Both the position numbers and the translations under genes were made by a program. A DNA stretch of 64,000 nucleotides, taken from positions 2,356,001 to 2,420,000 of the forward strand of contig NC_015514.1 in NCBI RefSeq assembly GCF_000212695.1, in the 5' to 3' direction. Position 1 is the stretch's first letter. The number at the start of each line of letters is the position of its first letter. Shown in pieces: positions 1 through 7,785 of the stretch. Under the pieces are notes generated by a model, which worked only from the letters and a program-made list of their open reading frames with translations, searched no databases and was not told the DNA's origin. The stretch comes from Cellulomonas fimi ATCC 484 (GTDB taxonomy: Bacteria > Actinomycetota > Actinomycetes > Actinomycetales > Cellulomonadaceae).

Positions 1-1
1 C

Positions 2-343
2 GGCACGTTCCGCCTCGTGACGCTCGTGCGGGCGTCGCTGGAGAGCGAGGTCGGCGCCGACCCGCTGCTCGCAGAGGTCGCGTGGTCGTGGTTCTCCGAC
101 GCCCTCGAGCAGGCCGGCCTGGAGCCGCACGCGGCGGGCGGCACGGTCACGCGCGTGCTGTCGCAGAGCTTCGGCGCCCTGGAGCGCCGCGCGGAGCAGA
201 CCGAGCTCGAGATCCGCGCGTCGTGGACGTCGGCGGGCGAGGACCTGGGCCCGCACCTGCGGGCGTGGGCGACGCTGCTGTGCACCGCGGCGGGCCTGCC
301 GCCGCTGCCCGAGGGCGTCGTGCCGCTCGGCCCGCGCCGCTGA
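2..343 (+). CDS. DUF3000 family protein, C-terminal part (5' end outside window)
   Basis: The frame is open from the first bases and ends at TGA 341-343, so this is the last ~113 residues of a gene that starts upstream. The segment with LESEVGADPLLAEVAWSW and the tail ending in PLGPRR resemble the actinobacterial DUF3000 family, whose function is unknown. In M. tuberculosis a DUF3000 gene (Rv2680, from memory) sits next to an RNase D-like gene and dxs, as here, which supports the call. The GTG at 17 is internal and is not the likely start. Confidence 0.75.
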   Translation, partial: GTFRLVTLVRASLESEVGADPLLAEVAWSWFSDALEQAGLEPHAAGGTVTRVLSQSFGALERRAEQTELEIRASWTSAGEDLGPHLRAWATLLCTAAGLPPLPEGVVPLGPRR

Positions 344-441
344 CCAGGGAGCTCGCCGCACCCCCTCCTTGATGGACGTCCGACACGATCGGGACGCCCG
401 GGACTCTCAAGAACACCACGGCGCCTGCCGATGGAAGGCAT

Positions 442-954
442 GTGAGCATCGAGCCCCTGCGTCGTGACGTCGCCCTCCGCCGGCCGGCCGTGCGGACGGC
501 AGCGCCCGCGACCCGGCGGTTGTCCAGCCCGACCCAGCAGATGTGCGTCGTCGTCTCGGAGATCGCCGACGGCGACGGGGTGGCCCTCGTGCAGAACCTG
601 CGCCGTCGTGGCGCCCCGCGGGTCGTCGTCCTGACCCGCCGCGCGAGCCGCGGCGAGCTGTCGGTCCTCCTGCAGGGCGGTCTGCGCGGCGCGGTCGCGA
701 GCACGACCGCCGCGAGCGTGGCGCGCCAGCCGGCGCCGGCGCCCGCCCCGCCGACGCTGCCCGAGCTCACCGCGCGCGAGATCAGCGTGCTCAAGCTCGT
801 GGCCGACGGCCGCAGCAACCGGCTCATCGGCGAGGAGCTCGGGCTCTCGGCGCTGACCGTCAAGAGCCACCTCGCGCGCATCTCGCGCAAGCTCGGCACC
901 GGCGACCGCGCGGAGCTCGTGGCGATCTCGTTCCGCGGCGGCGTGCTCGACTGA
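442..954 (+). CDS. LuxR/NarL-type regulator with degenerate receiver domain
   Basis: A 170-residue protein with a C-terminal GerE/LuxR helix-turn-helix: LTAREISVLKLVADGRSN, then IGEELGLSALTVKSHLARI, at about residues 111-150. The N-terminal ~95 residues have the strand-helix pattern of a receiver fold (VVLTR, then the GLRGAVAS end) but I see no acidic pocket or phosphoacceptor Asp, so it probably works without classical phosphorylation. An Ala/Pro linker joins the halves. The start is GTG 442, with GGAAG at 433-437; the upstream ATG 431 runs into a stop after four codons. Its target genes cannot be read from the sequence. It is a stand-alone gene with no sensor kinase next to it. Confidence 0.8.
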   Translation: MSIEPLRRDVALRRPAVRTAAPATRRLSSPTQQMCVVVSEIADGDGVALVQNLRRRGAPRVVVLTRRASRGELSVLLQGGLRGAVASTTAASVARQPAPAPAPPTLPELTAREISVLKLVADGRSNRLIGEELGLSALTVKSHLARISRKLGTGDRAELVAISFRGGVLD

Positions 955-1028
955 GCGACCCCCGGCTCCGCCCGGGTGACGTGCGCCGCACCCCGCGCGG
1001 CCTGCACGGCCGCACGGACGCCGTCGCA

Positions 1029-1034
1029 TACGGT
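1029..1034 (+). promoter_or_regulatory. -10-like TACGGT, leaderless-type
   Basis: TACGGT lies 7 bases before ATG 1042 and no Shine-Dalgarno sequence is present, so transcription would start at or within a base of the start codon of the RNase D-like gene. Confidence 0.5.
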
Positions 1035-1041
1035 TGACCTC

Positions 1042-2316
1042 ATGCACTCCGAGGTTGCCGACGACGCCCGTGACACCGGGGACGACGTCACGCCGACCCC
1101 GGTGGTCCCCGACGTCGTGCCGCTGGTCGAGCCGGCCGACGGCGTGCCGCACGTCGTCGACACGCCCGAGGAGCTCGCGCGCGTGGTGGCCGCCTTCGGG
1201 GCCGGCACGGGTCCCGTCGCCGTCGACGCCGAGCGCGCGTCGGGCTACCGCTACGGCCAGCGCACCTACCTCGTGCAGCTGCGCCGCGAGGGCGCGGGGA
1301 CCGCGCTGATCGACCCGGTGGCGCTGCCGGACCTGTCGGCGCTGTCGGAGGCACTCGTCGGCGTCGAGTGGGTGCTGCACGCCGCGTCGCAGGACCTGCC
1401 GGGGCTCACGGAGCAGGGCATGCGCCCGACGCGCATCTTCGACACCGAGCTCGGGGCGCGGCTGCTGGGCATGGAGCGCGTGGGCCTGGCCGCGGTCGTC
1501 GCGGATGCGCTCGGCCTTGGCCTGGCCAAGGAGCACTCGGCCGTCGACTGGTCGACCCGCCCCCTGCCGCAGGAGTGGCTGCGGTACGCGGCGCTCGACG
1601 TCGAGGTCCTGGTCCCGCTGCGCGAGGTGCTCGCGGAGCGGCTCGCCGTCGCCGGCAAGGCCGAGTGGGCGGCGCAGGAGTTCGAGGCGGTGCGCACCGC
1701 ACCCACGCCGCCTCCGCGCGTCGACCCGTGGCGCCGCGTCTCGGGCTTGCACCAGGTCAAGGACGCGCGCCGGCTCGCCGTCGTGCGCGAGCTCTGGCTG
1801 ACGCGCGACCAGAACGCCCGCCAGCGCGACATCTCCCCCGGCCGTGTGCTGCCCGACGCCGCGATCGTCGCCGCCGCGCAGGCGCTGCCGCGCTCGGTGC
1901 CGCAGCTCACGGCCCTGCCGGCGTTCTCGGGCAAGGGCACCCGCCGCCGCGCGACGCTGTGGCAGCAGGCGATCGACCGGGGGCTCGCGCTGCCGGACGC
2001 GGAGCTGCCCTCGGTGCGCGGCCCGCGCAGCGACGCACCTCCCCCGCCGCGCGCGTGGGCGGACAAGGACCCGGCGGCCGCGGCCCGTCTCGCGGCGGCG
2101 CGCGACGTGGTCGCCGAGCTCTCGGCGACGCACGACGTCCCGGCGGAGAACCTGCTGCAGCCGGACCTGCTGCGTCGCCTCTGCTGGGCTCCCCCGGCAC
2201 GCCTCGACGCCGCCGGGATCGCCGAGTTCCTCGCCGCGGGCGCCGCGCGCGAGTGGCAGGTCGGGCTTCTCGCGGAGCGGCTTGCGACGGCGTTCGCGGG
2301 GCTGTCGCGCAGCTGA
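1042..2316 (+). CDS. RNase D-like 3'-5' exonuclease with HRDC domains
   Basis: A 424-residue DEDDy-family exonuclease. Motif I is VAVDAERASGYRYG, motif II WVLHAASQDLPGL and motif III YAALDVEVLVPL, holding the acidic metal ligands and the Tyr; these lie in the first ~200 residues. One or two HRDC-type helical domains follow. Proteins of this type trim the 3' ends of structured RNAs, and the actinobacterial group is annotated RNase D or HRDC protein. The start ATG 1042 is chosen over GTG 976 because the protein then begins just before the family-like acidic N-terminus and a -10-like box ends 7 bases upstream. Neighbours match the Rv2680-Rv2681-dxs order of mycobacteria. Confidence 0.88.
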   Translation: MHSEVADDARDTGDDVTPTPVVPDVVPLVEPADGVPHVVDTPEELARVVAAFGAGTGPVAVDAERASGYRYGQRTYLVQLRREGAGTALIDPVALPDLSALSEALVGVEWVLHAASQDLPGLTEQGMRPTRIFDTELGARLLGMERVGLAAVVADALGLGLAKEHSAVDWSTRPLPQEWLRYAALDVEVLVPLREVLAERLAVAGKAEWAAQEFEAVRTAPTPPPRVDPWRRVSGLHQVKDARRLAVVRELWLTRDQNARQRDISPGRVLPDAAIVAAAQALPRSVPQLTALPAFSGKGTRRRATLWQQAIDRGLALPDAELPSVRGPRSDAPPPPRAWADKDPAAAARLAAARDVVAELSATHDVPAENLLQPDLLRRLCWAPPARLDAAGIAEFLAAGAAREWQVGLLAERLATAFAGLSRS

Positions 2317-2336
2317 GGTCGGCCCGACGCGCCGGT

Positions 2337-2352
2337 GTTACTGTTCGGTAAC
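2337..2352. promoter_or_regulatory. Inverted repeat, likely repressor operator for fadA-fadB
   Basis: GTTACTGTTCGGTAAC has perfect 5-base arms (GTTAC/GTAAC) around a 6-base centre. It lies just upstream of the putative -35 box of fadA. The TTAC...GTAA form is common for TetR-family operators controlling fatty acid degradation, so a TetR-type regulator is a reasonable inference, but none is encoded nearby. Confidence 0.45.
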
Positions 2353-2357
2353 TTCGG

Positions 2358-2386
2358 CTGACGTAGGACCTTGGTCCCGGTACGGT
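2358..2386 (+). promoter_or_regulatory. Candidate sigma-70-type promoter of fadA-fadB
   Basis: CTGACG at 2358-2363 and TACGGT at 2381-2386 are separated by 17 bases, a good match to TTGACN-N17-TANNNT. The predicted start near 2393 gives a leader of about 60 bases before ATG 2452. Confidence 0.5.
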
Positions 2387-2451
2387 CGGCTGGAGCGGGC
2401 CCGCACCGGTGGGCCCCACACCGGACACCGTCGTCCCTGCCTGGAGGCCCG

Positions 2452-3690
2452 ATGCCGACCGCATCCGCCCGACCGCCCGTCGCCCGTCGCGTCGTCTTCG
2501 TCGACGGGGTCCGCACCCCGTTCGGCCGTGCGCGCAAGGACGGGCTCTACGCCCACACCCGCGCCGACGACCTCGTCGTCAAGACCGTCCGCGAGCTCCT
2601 GCGCCGCCACCCCGACCTGTCGCCCGAGCGGGTCGACGAGGTCGCGATCGCCGCGACCACCCAGCAGGGCGACCAGGGCCTGACGCTCGGCCGCACCGTG
2701 GGCGTCCTCGCGGGCCTGCCCCGCACCGTGCCCGGCTACGCCGTCGACCGGATGTGCGCGGGCGCCATGACGGCGGTGACCAACGTCGCCGCGACCATCG
2801 GCGTCGGCGCGCAGGACGTCGCGATCGCGGGCGGCGTCGAGCACATGGGCCACCACCCCATGGGCTTCGAGGCCGACCCGAACCCGCGGTTCCTGTCCGA
2901 GCGGCTCGTCGCACCCGACGCGCTCAACATGGGCGTCACGGCCGAGAACCTGCACGACCGGTTCCCCGCCCTGACCCGCGAGCGCGCCGACGCGTACGGC
3001 GTCGCGAGCCAGGCGAAGTACGCCGCGGCCCTCGCCGCCGGGCGGATCGACCCCGACCTCGTGCCCGTCGCGCTGCGCGACCCCGAGCGCGGCTGGGGTC
3101 TCGCGACCGCCGACGAGCCACCGCGACCCGGTACCACGCTCGACGCCGTCGCCGACCTGCCGACGCCGTTCCGGCCGGGTGGCCGCGTCACCGCCGCGAC
3201 GTCCGCGCCGCTCACGGACGGCGCCGCGTCGTGCGTGCTCGCCGCCGAGGAGACCGCCGCCGAGCTCGGCCTGCCGGTGCGCATGCGCCTCGTCTCCTTC
3301 GCCTACGCGGGCGTCGAGCCCGAGATCATGGGCGTCGGGCCCGTGCCCGCCACGCGCAAGGCGCTCGACCGCGCCGGCCTGACGATCGACGACATCGGGC
3401 TGTTCGAGATCAACGAGGCGTTCGCGGTCCAGGTGCTCGCGTTCCTCGACGCGTTCGGCATCGCCGACGACGACCCGCGGGTCAACCCGTACGGCGGCGC
3501 GATCGCCGTCGGCCACCCGCTCGCGTCGTCGGGCGTGCGCCTCATGACGCAGCTCGCGCGCCAGTTCGAGGAGCACCCCGAGGTCCGCTACGGCGTCACG
3601 ACCATGTGCGTCGGGCTCGGCCAGGGCGGCACCGTGATCTGGGAGAACCCGCACCACGCCGACTGCACGACCGACGGGAGCCAGCAGTGA
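2452..3690 (+). CDS. fadA: Acetyl-CoA acyltransferase (thiolase), beta-oxidation
   Basis: A 412-residue thiolase that cleaves 3-ketoacyl-CoA with CoA to give acetyl-CoA, the last step of fatty acid beta-oxidation. The acyl-accepting Cys is in DRMCAGAMTAV, the catalytic His in GGAIAVGHPLASSG, and the second Cys in MCVGLGQGG near the C-terminus; NEAF is also present. The length is normal for the family. The start ATG 2452 follows GGAGG at a good distance, while the upstream GTG 2371 lies inside the promoter region. The stop codon overlaps the GTG start of fadB, so the two subunits are translationally coupled, as in trifunctional beta-oxidation complexes. Confidence 0.93.
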   Translation: MPTASARPPVARRVVFVDGVRTPFGRARKDGLYAHTRADDLVVKTVRELLRRHPDLSPERVDEVAIAATTQQGDQGLTLGRTVGVLAGLPRTVPGYAVDRMCAGAMTAVTNVAATIGVGAQDVAIAGGVEHMGHHPMGFEADPNPRFLSERLVAPDALNMGVTAENLHDRFPALTRERADAYGVASQAKYAAALAAGRIDPDLVPVALRDPERGWGLATADEPPRPGTTLDAVADLPTPFRPGGRVTAATSAPLTDGAASCVLAAEETAAELGLPVRMRLVSFAYAGVEPEIMGVGPVPATRKALDRAGLTIDDIGLFEINEAFAVQVLAFLDAFGIADDDPRVNPYGGAIAVGHPLASSGVRLMTQLARQFEEHPEVRYGVTTMCVGLGQGGTVIWENPHHADCTTDGSQQ

Positions 3691-5816
3691 GCACGTCCGA
3701 CACCCCGCAGCCCCGCCCGGAGCGCGTCACGCACGCGCACGTCCGTGACGTCGCCCTGCCGGGCCGTGCGGGCACGCTCGCGCTCGTCACGGTCGACAAC
3801 GGGCTCGACCACACCAAGCCGACCACGTTCGGGCCGCTCGGCATCGCCGAGCTGACGGCCGCGCTCAGCACCGTCCGCGAGCGCGTGCGGGCGGGCGAGG
3901 TCCAGGCCGTCGCCGTCACGGGCAAGCCCTACTTCCTCGCGGCGGGTGCCGACCTGACCCAGGTGACGACCGTCGCCGACCGCGACACGGCTCTCGGCCT
4001 CGGGCGCGGCGGGCACGCGGCCTACGTGCTGCTGCACGACATGGGCGTGCCGACGTTCGCGTTCGTCAACGGCGTCGCGCTCGGCGGGGGCCTGGAGCTC
4101 GCGCTCAACTGCGACTACCGCACCGTCGCGTCCGACGTGCGCGCGCTCGCGCTGCCCGAGACCGGGCTCGGGCTGGTCCCGGGGTGGGGCGGCGCCTACG
4201 TCGTGCCGCGCCTCGTCGGCGTCGAGAAGGCGCTCGACGTCATCCTCACGCGGCCCGCGGCGAACAAGCCGTACGCCGCCGCGGAGGCCGCCGCGATCGG
4301 CCTCGTGGACGTCGTGCTCGACCCGGCGGACTTCCTGGAGGAGTCGATCCGGTGGGCCGCGCGCGTCGTGTCCGGCGATCTGGTCGTGGAGCGCCGCCCG
4401 CTCGACCCGCAGCCCGTGTGGGAGGGCGTCGTCGCCGCCGCGCGGCAGCGGCTCGACGCGGTCGTGCACGGCTCGCGGCCCGCGCCCTACCGGGCGCTCG
4501 ATCTCGTCGCCGCCGCGCGCACCGCGACCCGCGACGAGGCGTTCGCCGCGGAGGACGAGGCGCTCGCCGACCTCATCATGAGCGACGAGATGCGGGCCAG
4601 CGTCTACGCGTTCGGGCTCGTGTCCGGCGGCAAGAAGCCCGTCGGTGCGCCCGACGCCTCGCTCGCCCAGCCCGTGACCCGGGTCGGGATCGTGGGTGCA
4701 GGGCTCATGGCGGCGCAGATCGCGCTGCTGTTCGCGCAGCGGCTCGGGGTGCCCGTCGTCATGCGGGACCTCGACGACGAGCGCGTGGGCAAGGGGCTCG
4801 CGGCGGTCCGCTCGACCGTCGAGCGGCTGGTGTCCACGGGCCGGATGAGCGAGCCTGCGGGCGCGCGCCTGCTCGGCTCGGTCACCGGCACGACGGACCT
4901 CGGCGACCTCGCGTCGTGCGACCTCGTCATCGAGGCCGTCACGGAGATCCTCGACCTCAAGAAGCGCGTCTTCGCCGAGCTCGAGGGCGTCGTGTCCCCC
5001 ACCACGGTCCTCGCGACCAACACCTCGGCGCTGTCGGTCACCGCGATGGCCGCGGACCTGCAGCACCCCGAGCGGGTCGTCGGGCTGCACTTCTTCAACC
5101 CCGTGGCGGCGATGCCGCTGGTGGAGGTCGTCCAGGCGCAGCGCACGTCGGCCGAGCCGCTCGCCACCGGGTTCGCGGTCGCCGCGAAGCTTCGCAAGAC
5201 CGCCGTGCTCGTCGCCGACCGGCCCGGCTTCGTCGTCAACCGGCTGCTCGTGCTGCTGCTCGGCGTGATCGTCGACGCCGTCGAGCACGGCACGCCCGTC
5301 GAGGTGGCCGACCGCGCCCTGCGCCCGCTCGGGCTGCCGATGCCGCCGTTCGAGCTCTTCGACCTCGTCGGCCCGGCGGTGGGTCTGCACGTGCTCACCT
5401 CGCTCCGCGAGGACCTGGGCGACCGGTTCCCGCACTCCCCGGGCCTCGAGAAGCTCGTCGCGGACGGCACCCGGGTCGTGCTCGACGCCCCCGCCAAGGG
5501 GCTCCCGAAGCCCGTCGACCCGGCCATCCAGGCGGTCTTCGACGCGGCCCGCGAGGTCGAGGTCGCGGCGCAGCCGCTCGACGATGCGGGCGTGCTCGAC
5601 GCGGTGCTCACCGCGCTCACGGTCGAGGTCGGGCACATGCTCGACGAGGGCGTCGTCACCACGCCGCAGCAGATCGACCTGTGCATGATCCTCGGCGCGG
5701 GCTGGGGCTTCCACCTGGGCGGCCTCACCCCGTACCTGGACCGCACCGGCTACAGCGAGAGGGTCCTGGGCCGCCGGCTCCTGCCGGACGGCGTCGCGAA
5801 CGTCCCGACCCGCTGA
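3687..5816 (+). CDS. fadB: Enoyl-CoA hydratase / 3-hydroxyacyl-CoA dehydrogenase, FadB-type
   Basis: A 709-residue two-function alpha subunit for beta-oxidation. The N-terminal ~300 residues are a crotonase domain, with NGVALGGGLELAL forming the oxyanion region and LPETGLGLVPGWGG carrying the second Glu position. A 3-hydroxyacyl-CoA dehydrogenase follows: the Rossmann motif VGIVGAGLMAAQIA, then TNTSALSVTAMA and the catalytic His in GLHFFNPVAAMPLVEVV, and a C-terminal helical domain. The start GTG 3687 overlaps the fadA stop (GTGA). With fadA it converts enoyl-CoA to acetyl-CoA. A strong hairpin follows the stop. Confidence 0.92.
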   Translation: MSTSDTPQPRPERVTHAHVRDVALPGRAGTLALVTVDNGLDHTKPTTFGPLGIAELTAALSTVRERVRAGEVQAVAVTGKPYFLAAGADLTQVTTVADRDTALGLGRGGHAAYVLLHDMGVPTFAFVNGVALGGGLELALNCDYRTVASDVRALALPETGLGLVPGWGGAYVVPRLVGVEKALDVILTRPAANKPYAAAEAAAIGLVDVVLDPADFLEESIRWAARVVSGDLVVERRPLDPQPVWEGVVAAARQRLDAVVHGSRPAPYRALDLVAAARTATRDEAFAAEDEALADLIMSDEMRASVYAFGLVSGGKKPVGAPDASLAQPVTRVGIVGAGLMAAQIALLFAQRLGVPVVMRDLDDERVGKGLAAVRSTVERLVSTGRMSEPAGARLLGSVTGTTDLGDLASCDLVIEAVTEILDLKKRVFAELEGVVSPTTVLATNTSALSVTAMAADLQHPERVVGLHFFNPVAAMPLVEVVQAQRTSAEPLATGFAVAAKLRKTAVLVADRPGFVVNRLLVLLLGVIVDAVEHGTPVEVADRALRPLGLPMPPFELFDLVGPAVGLHVLTSLREDLGDRFPHSPGLEKLVADGTRVVLDAPAKGLPKPVDPAIQAVFDAAREVEVAAQPLDDAGVLDAVLTALTVEVGHMLDEGVVTTPQQIDLCMILGAGWGFHLGGLTPYLDRTGYSERVLGRRLLPDGVANVPTR

Positions 5817-5822
5817 CGCCCC

Positions 5823-5865
5823 CGCGCGTGGTCGGCCGCCCGTCCCCGGCGGCCGACCACGCGCG
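5823..5865. terminator. Hairpin terminator after fadB
   Basis: A perfect 18-bp GC-rich stem (5823-5840 with 5848-5865) with a 7-base loop starts 7 bases after the fadB stop. There is no U-tract, which is usual for terminators in this group. Confidence 0.75.
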
Positions 5866-5925
5866 CGTCCCTGGCCCGGGTCCGGCGCGTTGCGCCTGGT
5901 CACGCCGATGCGGGAGGGTGACGAC

Positions 5926-6591
5926 GTGACGCTCACGCTGCCGCCCCTGACCTTCACCGGCTCCCTCGACCGGTCCGCCGTCGTCCCCGCGACCCGGCTG
6001 CTCGCCGACCTCGTCGAGCGACCCGAGGTCGCCGCCGCCTGGGACGCCGAGTCGTCCTGCGCGGGCATGAGCGTGGGCGCGCTCGCGTGGCACCTGGTCA
6101 ACCAGCCGCGGCGGCTGGTCGAGGTGCTGTCCGGACCGGCGGCCGACGTCGCGCCGATCACCGTCGACGAGCACTACGCGCGTGCGGCGTGGATCCAGCA
6201 GGACCTCGACGGGCCGGCGAACACCGGGGTCCGCGACCGCTCCGAGCAGGAGGCGGCCGCGGGCGCGACGGCGGCAGCGGCCGCGGCGCGCGACGTGCTG
6301 ACCCGGCTCGACGACGTCCTCGGGGCGGCCCCTGACGCCGTCGTGCTGCCGTGGACGGGCGCCGCCCTGAGCGCCGACGACTTCGTCGTGACCCGCCTGC
6401 TCGAGATCGTCGTGCACAGCGACGACCTCGCGTCGAGCGTGGGCTTGACGACGCCGCAGTTCGCCCCCGAGGCGCTCTCGCCCGTCGTCCGGCTGCTCAC
6501 CGACCTCGCGCTGCGCCGGCACGGCCAGGACGCCGTCGTGCGCACGCTGTCGCGCCCGCAGCGCGCACCGGAGTCGATCGCCGCCTTCTGA
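5926..6591 (+). CDS. Maleylpyruvate isomerase / DinB-like N-terminal domain protein
   Basis: A 221-residue protein of the four-helix DinB/mycothiol-dependent maleylpyruvate isomerase superfamily. The pattern is MSVGALAWHLVNQPRR (first His), a middle helical region, and LEIVVHSDDLASSVGL (second His and acidic residues), the usual metal-binding layout. Family members act on small-molecule substrates, often with mycothiol, and most actinobacterial ones are unassigned. The start GTG 5926 is preferred because GGGAGGG ends 7 bases upstream; ATG 5908 and TTG 5890 lack a ribosome-binding site. Specific substrate unknown. Confidence 0.7.
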   Translation: MTLTLPPLTFTGSLDRSAVVPATRLLADLVERPEVAAAWDAESSCAGMSVGALAWHLVNQPRRLVEVLSGPAADVAPITVDEHYARAAWIQQDLDGPANTGVRDRSEQEAAAGATAAAAAARDVLTRLDDVLGAAPDAVVLPWTGAALSADDFVVTRLLEIVVHSDDLASSVGLTTPQFAPEALSPVVRLLTDLALRRHGQDAVVRTLSRPQRAPESIAAF

Positions 6592-6597
6592 GACGGC

Positions 6598-6864
6598 GTG
6601 GCGGACCGACGGGCCGCGGCCACCGGCACCGGGGCGGCGCCCACGCGCCAGACGGGCACGACGAGGTCGCTGGTGCGCCACCCGTCAGGCGGGCGTCGTG
6701 CGGCGAGCCGGTCGACGCTCCCGGACCCGGTGGTCCTCGCGGCGCAGGACGACCTCCTCGCCGCGCTCACGTCCGACGGGCGCGCGCAGCTCACGCACCT
6801 GCTCGCGCGCCTCGCGGGTGCCCGCCTCCCGGACGACCCGACGGCCCCCGTCAGAACGTCGTGA
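6598..6864 (+). pseudogene. Remnant of a MarR-family regulator gene
   Basis: An 88-codon frame whose middle and end look like the winged-helix tail of a MarR regulator: SLVRHPSGGRRAAS (wing region), then PVVLAAQDDLLAALTSDGRA and LTHLLARLAG (dimerisation helix). The recognition helix, the N-terminal helices and the usual LTDAGR link between wing and last helix are missing, so it appears truncated and internally deleted. The GTG at 6598 is only the first possible start. Its end overlaps the end of pflA (minus strand) by 14 bases. It could instead be a small divergent gene, but decay of a regulator next to the pfl genes is the simpler reading. Confidence 0.45.
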
Positions 6865-7738
6865 GGCCCCGGTCGCGGAACTGGCCGCGGACCCGCTCGA
6901 CGAGCTCGGCCGACGGCGGCTCGACACCGTCGAGCTCGTAGCGCATCCCCAGCTCGGCCCACTTGTCCTGGCCCATCTGGTGGAACGGCAGGACCTCGAC
7001 GCGCTCGACGCACGCGCCCAGCGAGGCGACGTAGTCGGCGACGGCGTCGACGTTCTCGACCGCGTCGGTCAGGCCGGGGACGAGCACGAACCGGATCCAG
7101 GTGCGCGTGCCGTGCTCGGCGAGCCGGCGGCCGAACGCGAGCGTCGGCGCGAGGTCCTGGCCGGTGACCTTCTTGTAGGTCTCGGGGATGCCCGACTTCA
7201 CGTCGAGCAGGACGAGGTCGACGTCCTCGAGCATCTCGTCGGAGAGCTGCGCCCCGAGGAAGCCGGACGTGTCGATCGCGGTGTGCACATCCATCGCCTT
7301 GGCGCCGCGCAGCAGCCGCCGCACGTACGCGGGCTGCATGAGGGGCTCGCCGCCGGAGATCGTCAGGCCGCCGCCGGTCGCCTTCATGACGCCGCGGTAG
7401 CGCTGGATGCGCCGGAGCAGGTCGTCGGCGGCCACGTCGGTGCCGCGGCGCATCTCCATGGTGTCGGGGTTGTGGCAGTACAGGCAGCGCAGCGGGCACC
7501 CCGACAGGAACACCGTGAGCCGCGTCCCGGGACCGTCCACCGCGGTGACGAGCTCCCAGGAGTGGACCGAGCCGACGTCGCCGGCCCGGACGGCGGCGAG
7601 CCGCGCGGACCGCTCCGCCTCCACCTCGGTCAGACCGGCCGTCCCGGCACCGTGGGCCCGCTCGTGCGACCCGCCGACGAGCGGCGTGCCGAGCGCCACC
7701 ACGGGGGCGCCGGTCCGCTCGTCGGCCTGGGTCGTCAT
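6851..7738 (-). CDS. pflA: Pyruvate formate-lyase activating enzyme
   Basis: A 295-residue radical-SAM enzyme that generates the glycyl radical in PflB. The [4Fe-4S] ligands are Cys81, Cys85 and Cys88 in CPLRCLYC, followed by GGGLTISGGEPLMQ, which binds SAM. The ~50 residues before SVHSWE are longer than in E. coli PflA and look disordered (Gly/Thr/Glu-rich). The ATG at 7738 follows AAGGAG at normal spacing. It lies 47 bases downstream of pflB and is probably in the same transcript. The enzyme is cytosolic and needs anaerobic conditions. Confidence 0.95.
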   Translation of the reverse strand: MTTQADERTGAPVVALGTPLVGGSHERAHGAGTAGLTEVEAERSARLAAVRAGDVGSVHSWELVTAVDGPGTRLTVFLSGCPLRCLYCHNPDTMEMRRGTDVAADDLLRRIQRYRGVMKATGGGLTISGGEPLMQPAYVRRLLRGAKAMDVHTAIDTSGFLGAQLSDEMLEDVDLVLLDVKSGIPETYKKVTGQDLAPTLAFGRRLAEHGTRTWIRFVLVPGLTDAVENVDAVADYVASLGACVERVEVLPFHQMGQDKWAELGMRYELDGVEPPSAELVERVRGQFRDRGLTTF

Positions 7739-7785
7739 CGTCGTGCTCCTTCGGTGCCGGGACGGTCTGGTCGGTGCGGCGTCGG

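Noticed and set aside
3588..6161. Minus-strand frame of about 857 codons opposite fadB
   Set aside because: A shadow of fadB with arginine-rich composition and no recognisable family.
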